64,000 nt of DNA, from positions 6,944,001 through 7,008,000 of the forward strand of contig OZ059897.1 of NCBI GenBank assembly GCA_964057225.1, given 5' to 3'. The notes under the pieces were generated by a model. That model was given only the letters and a program-made list of their open reading frames with translations, was not told the DNA's origin and did no database searches. Shown here in pieces: positions 39,920 to 52,621 of the stretch. The DNA comes from Auanema rhodensis (lineage: Eukaryota; Nematoda; Chromadorea; Rhabditida; Rhabditidae). The position numbers were made by a program, and so were the translations under genes. Numbering within the stretch: position 1 is the stretch's first letter; each line of letters begins with the position of its first letter.

Positions 39920-41132
39920 AGTCGTGTGGACTACTGGTAGAGCACACGAGAGGAGACAAGGGCCGCTATGTCAAGCTGTCCCTTATGTAGTCGGCCAGCC
40001 GGGATCAAGCGAATTTGGTGGGCGGAGAGATAACTGGTATATTTCTCATCATCTCCGTCATGGTTTACTTCGATAGTTAGGTTTCGAGTACGAGGAGAAG
40101 CAGATCCAGTGATGTGCTAATTGAATATCCGCTTTCTCAAGTATTTCCATCATCTATTTCATCGAATGACTTGAAATTGAAAACAACAAGGGATAGCTGT
40201 CTGTTCTCTCGTTGATTTGTCCCATATCTTATTCATTGCGCTGATCCGCTCTCATTACTCGATCATATATTATCTTCCTTCTATTCTAAGTTAGTCTTTA
40301 AGATTATCAATTCTTTTTTTCCCCAAAACACTCGCTTTCTGGTATGTGTAGACGTGAAGCTGGACATAAAGACATTACAAAGAAGTGACCAATTCAGATT
40401 ATCAAGCATAACAAACTAAGATATATATATATATGAAAAACTTTATATTTGGTAGATATGATAAGTAAATTAAATTCTATGAATATACTATATGAATATA
40501 ACTTTGAAAATCATTCGAAGCCTGTGAACGTAATTAAAAAACTTCAAGAATTTTAAAATTTATGATACTTTTATTTTGAAATTTATATTTGAGATGAACG
40601 GTTGTATTTAACTCTTCTTTGCACTCTTAGTAATGAAGTTAATATAGTTTTATTCATTAATTCTTTCTCTATCGTAGTCTAATCAAAAATCAATTTGGTA
40701 TACTAACTTAATATATTACGAGAAAGGTCGAGTCATCGATCTTATCTTTCTATCTTATTTTGACCCTGAATTGGAATACTTATTACCTATTGCAGACGAA
40801 AATGACAGATATTCTTATGATTTTCATTACAGGAAAACCGTTTTCCTTACGATATCTACTTTTTATAAATATCAGCTTGAAAAAGAAATGATTAGGAAAG
40901 AAATCATTTGGGAGAAAACAAGGGCAATTAAAACGATTCTAATCAGTTATCCGAAAACAATCAGGAAACCCTACTGGATAAACCGAACTTTTAATTCTTT
41001 TTGTGTTTGAAGTATTTATAAACGGTTGTGTTGTAGATCTTATAAGAAATGAAAAGAAAATATTAACAAAATAATTTATTGCACTTAATAAGTTAATGAC
41101 CATGATCTCAAATATGGTCTTTATTTCCAAGC
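39920..41132. other. Intergenic between tandem collagens
   Basis: Holds the upstream region of the first collagen gene, with TATA-like CTACATAAGG on the minus strand (39981-39990), and the 3' end of the second. The rest is AT-rich with no supported gene; a 79-codon plus-strand ORF at 40771-41010 lacks homology. Confidence 0.5.
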
Positions 41133-42214
41133 TTAATAGCCAGGAGGAGTACGAGGAGTTGGGCAGTGGAAGCAATCTCCGTTGGCTCCACGGGATCCAA
41201 GTGGTCCTTGTCTTCCGGCTTCTCCTTTGCGACCACTGCGTCCCTTCTTTCCTTGGTCTCCTTGGGGTCCTTGTGGTCCAGGAATGACAGAGCCAACGCG
41301 GCCCTTTGGTCCACGCTCTCCCTTGCGTCCCTGTGGTCCTGGAGGTCCTGGAGGTCCTGGTGGTCCGTTAACGTTGATGACACGACCGTCCTCTCCCTTC
41401 TTTCCTTTTGGTCCTTGGTTTCCTGGCTCTCCCTGTGGTCCAGCTGGTCCAACCATACCGGGTTCTCCACGACGTCCGTCGACTCCAGACAATCCTGGGG
41501 ATCCACGGGGTCCTTGTGGTCCCTTAGCTCCAGCAGTTCCTGGTGGTCCTGGTGGTCCTGGTGGGCAGATGATGCATGGTTCGGATTGAAGTCCGTCAGA
41601 TGGAGCGACTCCTCCGTCACGACCGTTATTTCCGTCATGTCCTTGGTCTCCGTCTCTTCCGTCGTTACCATCATCTCCTGGTGGTCCTGGAGGTCCAGCA
41701 GGTCCTAGAAAATAATTATAAGCATAATTTTACAAAAATAAATAATAAAAGGATATCTAACAACTAATATACCTTGTTGGCAGGTACAGCATTGTGGAGC
41801 TGGTTCAGCGTTGACAACTGGTCCGTATCCATTGCTTGGAGGAGGAGCTGGAGCATATCCGGGCTCAGTAGCTGGAGCTCCATAATCAGCTCCACCTCCG
41901 GCTCCACTGTCTGGAACCCATTGTCCGAAAAGCCATCCTCTCTTAGCACGTCCAACTGGGGCACGTTGGTACATGGCAACAAGAAGATCACGAGAGCGAG
42001 ATTTACAGAACTCAGTCTCAGAGTTAACTTGGCTTTGGAGGGCCTGGACATAAGTGTAGAGCATTGGCATGGTAATGACAGCAGCAATGACGGCAGCTGT
42101 TGAAACGACAACAGCTGAGAAGGCAATGCGCTTCATTTGTCTAAATATTATTATATTATAAAAGAAAGTTATGAATATAAAGTACCTATGAATTTCGGTT
42201 TCCTTTCCGTCCAT
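41133..42214 (-). CDS. Cuticle collagen, second of a tandem pair
   Basis: Same layout as its neighbour. ATG at 42214: [10 protein letters not shown], a short intron, then [20 protein letters not shown] and [16 protein letters not shown] (membrane anchor), [12 protein letters not shown], a furin-type site RAKR before [12 protein letters not shown], a Pro/Ala/Tyr-rich spacer and CCTCQQ. Gly-X-Y repeats then run [16 protein letters not shown]..., a [13 protein letters not shown] break, [14 protein letters not shown], and a highly basic stretch ([16 protein letters not shown]). It ends [18 protein letters not shown] at 41133. A well-placed TATA box lies upstream. The pair shares the Cys spacing and both end motifs, so they arose by duplication. 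Confidence 0.95.
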
Positions 42215-42266
42215 CCTGATCTCTGGGAGTAGAGACAGCAATGGCCTACCGTATGAGGGATCCTCG

Positions 42267-42278
42267 CCTTATATAGGC
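42267..42278 (-). promoter_or_regulatory. TATA box of the second collagen gene
   Basis: CCTATATAAGGC on the minus strand, about 55-65 bases before the ATG at 42214. Confidence 0.65.
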
Positions 42279-42752
42279 TCGGTCATCCCATTGTCCTTGA
42301 CTCCTCGCGGATATAGGCCATCTTCCTATCCTCATCTTGATATAACATGTGCCGAGCACCTCATCTCCCACTATGCAAATTCGTGCTCTCTCCTCGATCT
42401 CTCCATCGTTTGCTTGATATATAACACATGATGTCTTAGTGATCAGGTAAATGATAAATAGGAATAGAATGATGAATAGAAACATATGAATGTTATACAT
42501 AGGAAAATCGCACGAGAAGATAAGAGATTCTGAGAAAAAGCGCAGAGAGGAAAACAAAGAGAGGAAAGTAAGATCGCCATCTTTATTCTCGCCGATTGGT
42601 CTTCCCGAAGCCGGTTATAATGGCAAGTGATTCGCCCGTTTATGATTTCATCCATATAAATTATTATAGTTTATCGAGAATTAGTGTGGAATGAATAGAG
42701 AACAAACTTTATTAATTCTTTTAAAAAGTGAGAAACTTATGGAAAATAATAA
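42279..42752. other. Intergenic, collagen promoter side and dyf-13 3' side
   Basis: Distal collagen promoter and the region beyond the dyf-13 stop. ORFs here are short and not supported. Confidence 0.5.
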
Positions 42753-45172
42753 TTATGAAAGATTGATTTGATTTCTTCTCGCCCATCCTCGTATAGTATT
42801 GGCGAGAGAATCAGACTGAGGCTGACCACCTCGTTCTAAAAAAATCAGCACTTCTGACATCTGTTCACTGAATTTTTACCATTTTCATACAAATATTCGA
42901 ACATATAAATAAGCTCACTTGCTTGCTTTCCCAGCTATTAATAATTTAAAAACACCAGCCACAGAGCACATTTTTCCTTGCCAATGTTCTGGGGAAGGAT
43001 CTATTTTCTCTAAGCCATCGAACCCTTTTGCAGCATAATAAAACTCTTCTGCCTGAAAAAAACTATCAAAACTTGCTCTCTGTTACTTTTATACCTTATA
43101 GCAATCATGAGCAATTATTCTTAACAATGTAAAAGAAACTTTGTTATCTCTAGTTCTAGTATATAAATCCCATGCAAATTGAGGTTTTCCATTCATGATA
43201 ACTAAGATTAAAATAAATAAAATGCCATATTATATTTAACCATTACAAGCACGAGCTAAGAAGTACTTGTAGAGACTTGCATCACGGATACCACTTGTGA
43301 CAGCCAGTAGCTCTTCCTCAGCTTCTTTATAGTTTCTACACATTAATAGAGCTTGGCCATAATTCCAATGAAATGTATCATCATTCATATGATAAGCCTA
43401 AAACGATAGAATACGTCAAATTTTAATCTTAGAAAATTTACTTTGACAGAATGAAGGTAAACTTTAACATCATCAAACTTTTGTTGCAGGAAATAACTCG
43501 AAGCCATCGCTTGTCGGCCAACAATAGTGTCTAAAAAGATACATAAATATGCTGAACTTATTTGAACACGACAATGCAGACCATACAAAAAACACCATTT
43601 TTTCATTTTGAATATTATAAACGGGAAGCTTATTAACAGAGTTATAATTGAACTCACCAGCTTCAAGAAGAGACTCTCCAACCATTTTGAAAAATTGCTC
43701 GGCTGTTTTGAGATGATCTTTCTGAATAATTCATTCATAATATTCCCAAAACATTAGTGTTATTTCATACCGATTCCTTACTATTTCCCCAGAATGTGAA
43801 GACAATTGCTTTAATCAAAAATTCTAGAGGTCGAAGTGGTTCCAATTCTTGAGAGAGACTTAGAGCAGTGCTTATATCTTCTTAACAAGTTTAATATTAA
43901 TTTTTATAGATTAATTTTTCTCTCACCTATTCTCAAATTGTAAATAATAAGATTTAACCTAGCTTCAGGCAAATCATTGACCATTCCCGGAAAGACTTGT
44001 AGAGCACCATCCCCTTCTTTAAAGACAACCATATTATGGGCTAGCAATTCCTTAATAGCGGGATACAAGGTCCCTTTTTGAATTTGATCGACTTCAGCCT
44101 TAGAAACATATTTCTTAGAGATTCATGAGCATACATAAATTTACCAAGGCTGCCTTTCCTAAGTATGTTTTGTATGTTATACAAGCTTTCAGATTCAAAG
44201 CAGCCGGGCTGTCAGGAAAAGATTTCAAATACACGGCAAGCATTTCCTGAAAAAAGTTCTGTCTCCGAATAAGTTCCCGTTTACACGAACCATAGCAACA
44301 TCATAATAGTCCATTTTATAATAACACATAGCCATATATACATTTACTGCTATCATATTCCTTAAATATTTAGTTGGAAATTTAAATTAATAAAATAGAT
44401 CCTACGTATTTTGAGTTAATATACTTTTGTAAATTTCGATTGCTTCCGCATAATGCTGCCGCATGTAATGTATGGATGCTAAAGACAGTTGATCTTCGAG
44501 AACTTCCTAGAAAATAAGCGATTCGAGTATCTTTCAACAGGTACATACCCCAAGCTGTTGATGATGGAACATAAGCTTTTTTTCATCGCCAAGCTTATGT
44601 GACACATGAAACATCAATCTATTTTGTAGAGGGCTTCGTGAACCTGTCACAAGAATTTGGTAAATTCAAAAGGTTACTTCGCATACTTTTTTCAGCAATA
44701 TCCTTTCCTTCTTTATAAAGTCCAAGAAAAAGAAAGCAACACCCAAGGTATACATTGACATCAGCCGGGCAATTTTCATTCTTTAGCATTCTTTCATAAA
44801 CCTGGATAATAAAAAATAACATAGTCAATAATCTAGAATACATGCCTCGCATGCTTTTTTGAACTCTCCAGCTCGGAAATAACAGTGCCCTAACCAAAGT
44901 TCTGTGCTCTCATCTCTGTTCCCATTTTTTTCTTTGAACTATAAATCATAATGAGTGATATAGAAAATTAACAACAGATAATTTACCTCAAGCATAGATA
45001 TAGCTCCGGCATAATCTCTTTTATGAAGATATTCATCAAGCTCCGGTAAACGTGGCTGTCTGGTAACGCGTTGCTCAACGGTTTCATTACTCTTCTTTTT
45101 GGAGGGTCGAAGACGAGATAAGAGCTGGATGTAAAATTATTTGAATCATTTTTCAATGAAAAAGCTTACCAT
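42753..45172 (-). CDS. dyf-13: Intraflagellar transport protein DYF-13 / TTC26 (IFT56)
   Basis: TPR protein of the IFT-B complex needed to build ciliary distal segments. The start codon at 45172 stands alone on its exon: ATG is followed directly by a GTAAGC donor, then [18 protein letters not shown]. Matches to human TTC26 run the whole length: [130 protein letters not shown]. It ends [19 protein letters not shown] at 42753-42755. About a dozen small introns. A consensus X-box lies 59 bases upstream, as expected of a DAF-19/RFX target. Confidence 0.93.
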
Positions 45173-45230
45173 TGTTCAATTTGTAATATGGGAAACTAGC
45201 TTTCACTGTTAAGTCGATGTTGTAAATCTT

Positions 45231-45244
45231 GTTGCCATGGAAAC
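45231..45244. promoter_or_regulatory. X-box (RFX/DAF-19 site) upstream of dyf-13
   Basis: GTTGCCATGGAAAC fits the worm X-box consensus RYYNYYATRRNRAC at every position and lies 59 bases before the dyf-13 ATG, within the range known for ciliary genes. The site is nearly palindromic, so it could also act on the divergent gene that starts at 45562. Confidence 0.88.
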
Positions 45245-45561
45245 GATATGCATTTTGAAATTTTCAATATTTCCAAGAATTAAGATCTTATCAGATTCAA
45301 ATGTGATGGAAAACTTCCAATAGCATAACTTTGTCATATTACTATGAATGATTCACCCAATTTTCTTTCCCGTATAGCTCAGTATATAAAACGCATAAAT
45401 TTTCAAGGTAATTTAAATCGTAGCCTAACCATCTGCACGCTGTTTACAACACAACTGCGTTATGGTCACAGCTTTCAAATATAACATATATTTTATTTGT
45501 TTTTTTTTAAAGCTTATTGTATCGAATAGTTACAAAATTTATAAAATTTAAAATTTTTAGA

Positions 45562-46694
45562 ATGAGATTACTTCTAAAAATTGACAAGCTGAACAATTTG
45601 CATTATCTAACACGTATGTACGCAACAAAAGTAGCGTCACAATCATTCAGTTCTACCTCGGCGTTGTGCGTGCGTACTGCCATTACACCCTCTTTATCAT
45701 CCAATACTTCCTTGAACGGTAACCAGGATTCTTAATATGAAATATCGTCTGAGCTATATAGCGTACAGGATATCGTTATATTCGTACCCGTGCGCCTGGT
45801 GCTGATCATGGCAACAATCGTAATCAAACCGACAAGGAAGAGGAGAATAAACAAGACGGAGATAAAAAAGAAACTTCTGATTCTGCGGGAAACGAGAATC
45901 ATCAGCAAAAAAAACTTGATCCCGCTACAGGTATTAATTTTTCTAAAGATTATTGAAGCTTGAGTTCTTTAGTTAAGAAACTACGTCTTTATGTACTAGC
46001 TGTAGCAGGCTTATCTTTTGTCTCATCTTTTCTTATATTAGCTAATACTTTCAAAGATGGAAGTGGAATTCCAGATGGCGTCCAGCCGGAACATTTCAAT
46101 AGGTTTCTATTTTAATTTATTCCGCATTGACATTCTCATGCCTTCAGACAAGGCATTGATTTTCAATCCTTTGTTAACCGTTACTTAAAAACTGGAGAGG
46201 TAGAGAATTTTTCTAAAGTTTTGATATATGTATATATATATTTTTTTTTAGGTTCGTAATATTGTTTTTTGCCCTGCGCAGCAACGTGCCATTGCATTCT
46301 TGCACGATGGAGCTATAATTGATGGAAAGGCGGTTTGTTCGCAGTTTTAGACTCAGATTCCAAATATTTGTTTTGTAGGTTACCGACAAGGTGGTTGTTG
46401 TATCTTATTCTCAAAATGCCCAACAGTTTTGGGCTGATGTTAGGAAAGAAGAAGCATTAATTGGAATTTCCTTGAGCAATGGAGTAAAAATTGATTTATA
46501 CCAAGGATTGACCACTATGAAGTTCGGGTTATTTTTTTTTCTATTTGACATATCAGAGTTTTAGAGTTGTTGAGCTTTTGCTTGGTCTCTTCATATTAGC
46601 TTTCTTGGGAACTCAATACGGAAGACTATTGCGAAAAAAAATGCTTGAAAACAAAGCCGTTAAAGGAGGTTCCACCTCAAGTGGAAAACAATAG
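45562..46694 (+). CDS. Stand-alone FtsH/paraplegin-like N-terminal domain protein, no AAA or protease domain
   Basis: ATG at 45562, one base after a TTTTTAG acceptor. The N-terminus is basic and Ser/Thr-rich without acids at first (MRLLLKIDKLNNLHYLTRMY...), typical of a mitochondrial leader. After an intron (N|G joining GYRYIRTRAPGADHG) comes a charged linker (KEEENKQDGDKKE), a first membrane segment (LRLYVLAVAGLSFVSSFLIL), and a domain like the FtsH extracellular domain: FQSFVNRYLKTGEVRNIVF, RAIAFLHDGAIIDGKA, QFWADVRKEEALIGIS, VKIDLYQGLTTMK. A second membrane segment (VVELLLGLFILAFLGTQYG) and a basic tail end at GSTSSGKQ, TAG 46692-46694. AFG3L2 and paraplegin continue here into the AAA ATPase; this gene stops. 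Probably inner-membrane, possibly a partner of m-AAA proteases (inference). Confidence 0.75.
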
Positions 46695-46848
46695 AGCTCT
46701 ATTTAATTAGTTTTTAATGTATATATTATATATGAGACTGGTAAAATAAATTTTTAGATTATTTGTTTGATATATTTTATCGTTTTATTCGGACTATTAC
46801 TTTTTGTTTCTTTTTTGTATGCTTATTATTCTTAATTTTTTAGCAAGC

Positions 46849-48706
46849 ATGACTGAAGCCATGCGAGATATGATTGCCCAACTAATGGGCTCCCAGAAAG
46901 ATGATGAGGATGGGCGAGATTTAATTGCATATAATCATCCTTCTGTTTGTCGGGCGTACTTAGTGGGAGCCTGTCCGTATGATCTAGTTCCGGACAGCAG
47001 ATTACAGGTGAACTTGTATTGTTTCCCGTGCAAAATAATTTTTATCTATATAGGGGCTCTTAAATTGTTATCGTGTACATGAGCCTGCCCATAAAGCTGA
47101 TTATATGAAAGCTCAGGAAAAGAAGGATCATTTTTTTGATGTTGATGTAAGTGGTTTGAAGAGTAATCATGATAAGACTTATCTTTAGGCGTTTGAATCT
47201 TTGGAACATGCAGTGAAAGTAGTAGATGGTGAAATTGCACGAATAAAACAAAAATTGGATAGAGAAACACGAGATCAAAATGATACAGCTGAACAAATGA
47301 AGGTATATCTTTCACCGACTCTTAAAATTTTTAAAGGAAAATTTTGCAGACACAAAAAATTGACGAGCTTGACACAAAAATCAGCAAAGCTGTTGAAGAA
47401 ATGGAGGCTTTAGGAAACATGGGTAAAGTTGAAGAATCCATAAAATTATCAAAAGCTGTCGAAGAGTTGAGGCAACGAAAATCAGAACTTGAGGTAAGTA
47501 TTCTCAAAAGATAGAATTATGTAGAAATAGAAGTTTATTTTTGTAACTGCGTAACGACCCGCTTTCACAATGCGCTGAAATAACACCAAAATATAAATTT
47601 TTTTGTTTACTTTTATATTAATATTAATATAAAATTGATTAAGGCACAAACAGAAGTTAGGCCAGCAGGTCCTGGAAACGCATCGAGGCTAAGAGTCTGT
47701 GAGGAATGCGGTGCTCAATTAAATATAATGGATCATGAATCACGTATTGCTGATCACTACAATGGGAAAATGCATTTAGGGATGCTTGATGTCCGGGAAA
47801 AATATAATCAGATGAAGGTATTTATTAATATTAACCTTGAAAGATCGTACTAAGCTGATTCAAGCTGAAACGTGAAAACTATTACAAATTCTTGATAAAA
47901 TGGTTCGGCCACTTTAGGTCACAAGCGTTACTGCATCTTAGCCAATGCTGACATGTTTTCCGTTTGTTTACGTGGGTTTTTGTTTCGGTCGCGGTTTTCA
48001 GTTTTGAAAATAGAGCGAAACTCTTTAGCGATAATATGACTATGTTTCATACATTACCTTTTAAGTCGACGGTTGTGTTATCAAGCGCTGAAATTTCAAC
48101 TTGTCTGTTATGTTGTCTTTACAAATGTGATATCCGTTAAACTATGATAATTAAATGTTTTCAGGAAACAATAGAAGACAGAAAAATGAAGAGACGGGAA
48201 CAAGTAGGTGATTGCCTTCCTCTCCCAGCATCCAGATTTGCTGATCGAAGGTGAACATTTTTCAAATAAATTAAAAAAAATATTTGAATATTTTCAGACA
48301 GTTCAGACGTAGTCCACCGCGTAGGCATTCAAGAGATGACGAGAGAGGAAATCGCCGGCGAAGGTTAATCAGTAGCATTTCGATAAACAATTTGACTCAT
48401 TTTTTTTTCAGTCGTTCACGTTCACGTGATAGGGAAAGGGAACGTAACAGAAGATATGATGACCGAAGTTATCGTGGTGGAAATCGAGACAGAGAACGTG
48501 ATCGTGACCGTGACAGAGAACGTGATAGGTTGGTTTAATTGCTCTTATCTTCTTGTTTGTTGTAATCTAGAAAATTAGAAACACTATTTTATGTTCATAT
48601 TACTGTCGTCGAAATCTTATCAATGTTTATTTGTGAGCCACTCTTGCAGTTTGGCTAGCAATATGTCTGTTGAATCATATATTTTTTCAGGCGCGATCGT
48701 CGGTGA
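46849..48706 (+). CDS. LUC7-like U1 snRNP splicing factor
   Basis: Nuclear protein of the LUC7 family, which stabilises U1 snRNP at 5' splice sites. ATG at 46849 (MTEAMRDMIAQLMGSQKDDE) lies shortly after TTTTTTAG. Zinc finger one: HPSVCRAYLVGACPYDLVPD ... NCYRVHEPAHKADY (CCCH). A coiled coil follows (KQKLDRETRDQNDTAEQMK; KISKAVEEMEALGNMGKVEE). Zinc finger two: LRVCEECGAQLNIMDHESR, ADHYNGKMHLGMLDVREKY (C2H2), closer to LUC7L/LUC7L2 than LUC7L3. The C-terminal RS-like tail (SRSRDRERERNRRYDD, RDRERDRDRDRERD) closes with RRDRR and TGA 48704-48706. The gene starts only 155 bases after the stop of the preceding gene, which suggests an operon. Confidence 0.93.
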
Positions 48707-49009
48707 AGATGATGCCATTTGCGAACGTTCCAATCCAGTTATGTTGTACCGCTAAATTTAATGTTTTTAACTTATTTATCTGGGTTTATACTATATTCTC
48801 CTTATTTTTATATAAATTACTTAAAAAGGCGCCACTTTCAAAAAATTGAAAATTTTAAGCTTTACTGTGAGAAAAATTCGTGGTTGTGTGTAATTACCAT
48901 GCATTAAAGAAAGTTTGATTCATTTAGTTCTGTTTTGTTTCTGTTTTACATTACTTATATCTTTATTTGTCTTCTAATTTCCATCTATGTGTTTATGAAT
49001 AGGGTTGCC

Positions 49010-52000
49010 ATGGAAGTTAGGCGCAGGAATGTTCCTGCTCCGGAGCATCAATCTGATGTTCCTTATTACGAGCTTAACGATAGTAAGACCAAACGAACAG
49101 TGGTACGATTATTCAGAAAACCAATTAAATCATTGTTTCTTCAGGAAGCTCTCGGATTTAGGCATTGGTTATTGCTTTTAGTATGTTTCGGCCTTATTTA
49201 TGGTGGTGTAGTATACTTACATAGGTTTATCTCGATGATTAGTTAATATAACAGTTTTGAATTCAGAAAAATGCCTGATGTAATTGAATCTAGTAACTTC
49301 CAAGAATTCAGTGAGACTAGAGCTCGTGTTTTTCTGAAAAGTTTAGCTGGTCTTGGGCCGCGACCAAGTGGATCAGACGCTCTGGAGGTGAGAAGCTCAA
49401 ACTATTTCACTGTTATATATTCTAATTTTCAAGGTCAAAGCGTTTAACATCGTTAAATCTAGCTTACAAAAGATCAATACTGTTTTTGAGAAAACTGATG
49501 TTAACAGATTTGAACTAGATGTCCAAAGACCAAACGGGTGCTTTGATCTCAAATTTCTAAGTAGTTTCACTTTATGCTATCACAAAGTGACAAATATTGG
49601 TACCACTGAGCTATTTATCCCTAATATACATAAATTAATTTTTAGTTGTGAGAATAGGACCTAAGAAACCTGCGGATCATGCTTTTATGCTTAATTGTCA
49701 TTATGATACCATGCCAGATACACCCGGAGCCACTGATGATGCGGTACGTTATAATAGAATAAGTATAATAAAAATGCTATTATGTTTCTGTTAAGGTTTC
49801 TTGTGCTATTATGATGGATGTACTCCGCGTTTTTTCACATTCCAAAGAAGAATTAGAGCATGACATAGTATTTCTTTTTAATGGAGGTGAATTCTAAATT
49901 TTTAAAGACATTTTTTATTTTGTTAATATATTTAGCTGAAGAGAACTTCTTGCAAGGTGCTCATGGCTTCATTGAACAACACCCTTGGCGTCATACTATT
50001 CGTGCTTTCCTCAATCTCGAAGGAACTGGTTCTGGAGGGCGTGAAATTCTTTTCCAGGTTTGAATTGATTGTCAAATTCTCGAGTAATTTATATTTTTTC
50101 CAGGCTGGACCCGGAAATTCTTGGTTATTGCAAACTTATTTGGAATCTGCTCCCCATCCATTCTGCAGTGTGCTAGCTCAAGAGATTTTTCAATCTGGAA
50201 TTATTCCATCTGATACCGATTTCCGCATTTTCCGCGATTACGGAAGAATCTCAGGTCTCGATGTAGCTTACACCAAAAACGGCTGGGTGTATCACACAGA
50301 ATTCGATGAAGAATGGAGAATTGAAGCTGGAGCTATTCAACGGTTTGAAAATGCATTCCAAATATCAAGACTGTAATAATTTCAGAGCTGGTGATAATGT
50401 GTTAGCTGTTGTTAAAGCTATTTTGAAAAGTCCATACCTATCTCAACCTGCTACTTTCGATGAAGCTAATAAATGGGTTTTCTATGATGTAGTGGGTCTA
50501 TTTACCGTCTACTACTCGGTTACTACAGGTATGTTCTTGATACATTCTGCAGCTTTTTCATAAGTATTGGTGTAGGTCAATTCCTGAATTATGGAGGGTG
50601 CTTGCTTGTTGTCTTCTTGATAATGTATCGCATTACTCGTGGCCATTATTCGTTTCAAGATTTGACTCGGGCCTTTTATCATCATGCTGTTGCTCTTGTG
50701 GCTATGGTCATAACTATGCTTGTCATTGTCTTTGCTGTTACTGCTTTAGATCTCGTCATGTGTTGGTATGCTTTTTTACACACTTTGTTAACTTTTTATT
50801 GTGTTTTTAGGTACAAAATGCCTGAGCTAGTTGGATTGCTTTATGTGTTTCCACTCTTGATTGCTGGAATGATTGCTCATTCATATTTTGCAGACAATAA
50901 CAAGGTGAGTATTGAGTTCATTTTGATATTCCAAGCAACTTTAACTAAAAACAGATGCTCAACGCTGAGATGACACAGTACGACAGTATCTTGGTTTCTT
51001 TTGCCATAATTCTGTTCCTGATGACCTTCTTTAATCTTGCCTCGTCTTTCTTCGTATTTAATTATCTCTTATTCCCATTTTTGAAAGATCCATTAATTTT
51101 TCTACTTGGTTCTTTGGGAATCATCAGAAGTAAGTTAATGTTATATAAGTATTACCTAACACATCCGTTCAGGAGTAACTCCACGAGTACTTTTGTATTG
51201 CCAACTTACATGTTTCATTCCTGTTATTGTTTTTGCTGTATATGCGATCAGTCAATGTGTTGATTTCTTTGTACCCGTTATGGGCCGTCTCGGAGATGCT
51301 GTAAATCCAGAGTTTGTCATGGGACCTATCGGATTAGTAATTGCATCCAGCTTAATTCTTTTCGTGGTTTGTTTTTTTGCATTCTACAAAACTAACTCAG
51401 ATGTCTTTTTTCAGAATAATTTGTTCTATGTATCTCGTAGAATGAACTATGTTATAAAAGCCTGTATTGCCATGTTCTTACTTTTTGTAGCACTTCTCTT
51501 CACTACACGCTTGGGAGTCGCATACGAATACTCTCATGAGCATCCACGTTTGCGTCGAATCATTGCTCTGGTAAATTTTAATATAAATAAAAATAATTTG
51601 AAAACTGATTATTTAGCATACGAACCGAACTGTTTACGATTTTGAAGGAAATGTTGTTCAGAAAGACAATTCTTTGTTTGTCCAAAGCTTGGATTATAGG
51701 TAATAAAACATAGTGGTTCTTCATCTAAATATATCTTTTTTTAAAGAAATACTGCTGATTTACCATCTCATTCATTTTTACAAGGAAGCACTGTTCCAAA
51801 CTGTACTGGAATTGAAGATGAGTATTGTCGATTACCGTACTACACTGCAATTCATGAGCTTTTCCCTCCAAGGTATTTTTGCAGTTTTAAAAACATTAAT
51901 GGTAAAACAATTCAGCAAATCTCTCTGGGTTCCTGTTCCTTCTCCCGCAAATATACCTTATCCTATACAACTAAAGCTGATTGACAGAGTTTTAGTAGGA

Positions 52001-52621
52001 AATAATAAGTTGAATGTATCTTTTGAGGTTAGTCTATTTGTTCAGTTTTCTATCATGCATCCAATTATGATTGCTTATTTATAGCTTCGTGGTGGATATG
52101 ATAAAATGTCTTTACATGTAACACCTTTAAATGGATATACTTTTTCAAAATGGTCATTTACTGATATAGGTAACATACATGACACCATATTTTTATCAAT
52201 AAATGCGTTTAAGATTTGGATGAATTTGGTAGAAGAACAACCTATTTCGTATTTCTAACTTACGGAGCGGAAAAACCAGAAGTTCGTAGATTTTGGATTT
52301 TGTTGGAAAAGGTTTGCCTAAACATACAAAAATTGCCTTAATAATGTATTTGTGTTCTCAGAATGAGCCTGTCCTTGAAGATCCCAGTGTTACCCACAAT
52401 CTTGAAATAGCTGTCGCTAGTCATCATGCTCATGGTAGCTGTTTTATTCGTATAGCATTAAAATATTATTTTTAGGTCAACATCAAGACTCCGATACTAT
52501 CAAGCAGTTACGTCAAGTTATTGCTACTCGTCGCAAAAGTCCTGACTCTGCGGTTGGCTGGTGGAAGTGGGGAATAACTATGATCGGTGGTGTTTCAGAG
52601 ATCATTGTTCATATATTTTAA
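49010..52621 (+). CDS. Endoplasmic reticulum metallopeptidase 1 (ERMP1, M28 family)
   Basis: ER-membrane zinc aminopeptidase-like protein. Start taken as ATG 49010 ([16 protein letters not shown]), just after AATAG; an upstream in-frame ATG at 48995 is possible. One membrane segment ([20 protein letters not shown]) precedes the luminal M28 domain: [39 protein letters not shown] (zinc-binding His and bridging Asp), [20 protein letters not shown] (Glu ligands), [36 protein letters not shown] (final His ligand). All metal ligands appear to be present. Then come about eight membrane helices ([15 protein letters not shown]..., [34 protein letters not shown]) and a luminal C-domain ending [14 protein letters not shown]. 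Around 15 introns. It lies 303 bases after the LUC7-like stop, same strand. Confidence 0.94.

Noticed and set aside
41166-41708. 180-codon plus-strand ORF and several others antisense to the collagens
   Set aside because: They are the complement of Gly-X-Y codons; repeat periodicity keeps all frames open. The collagen frame has homology and splice sites.
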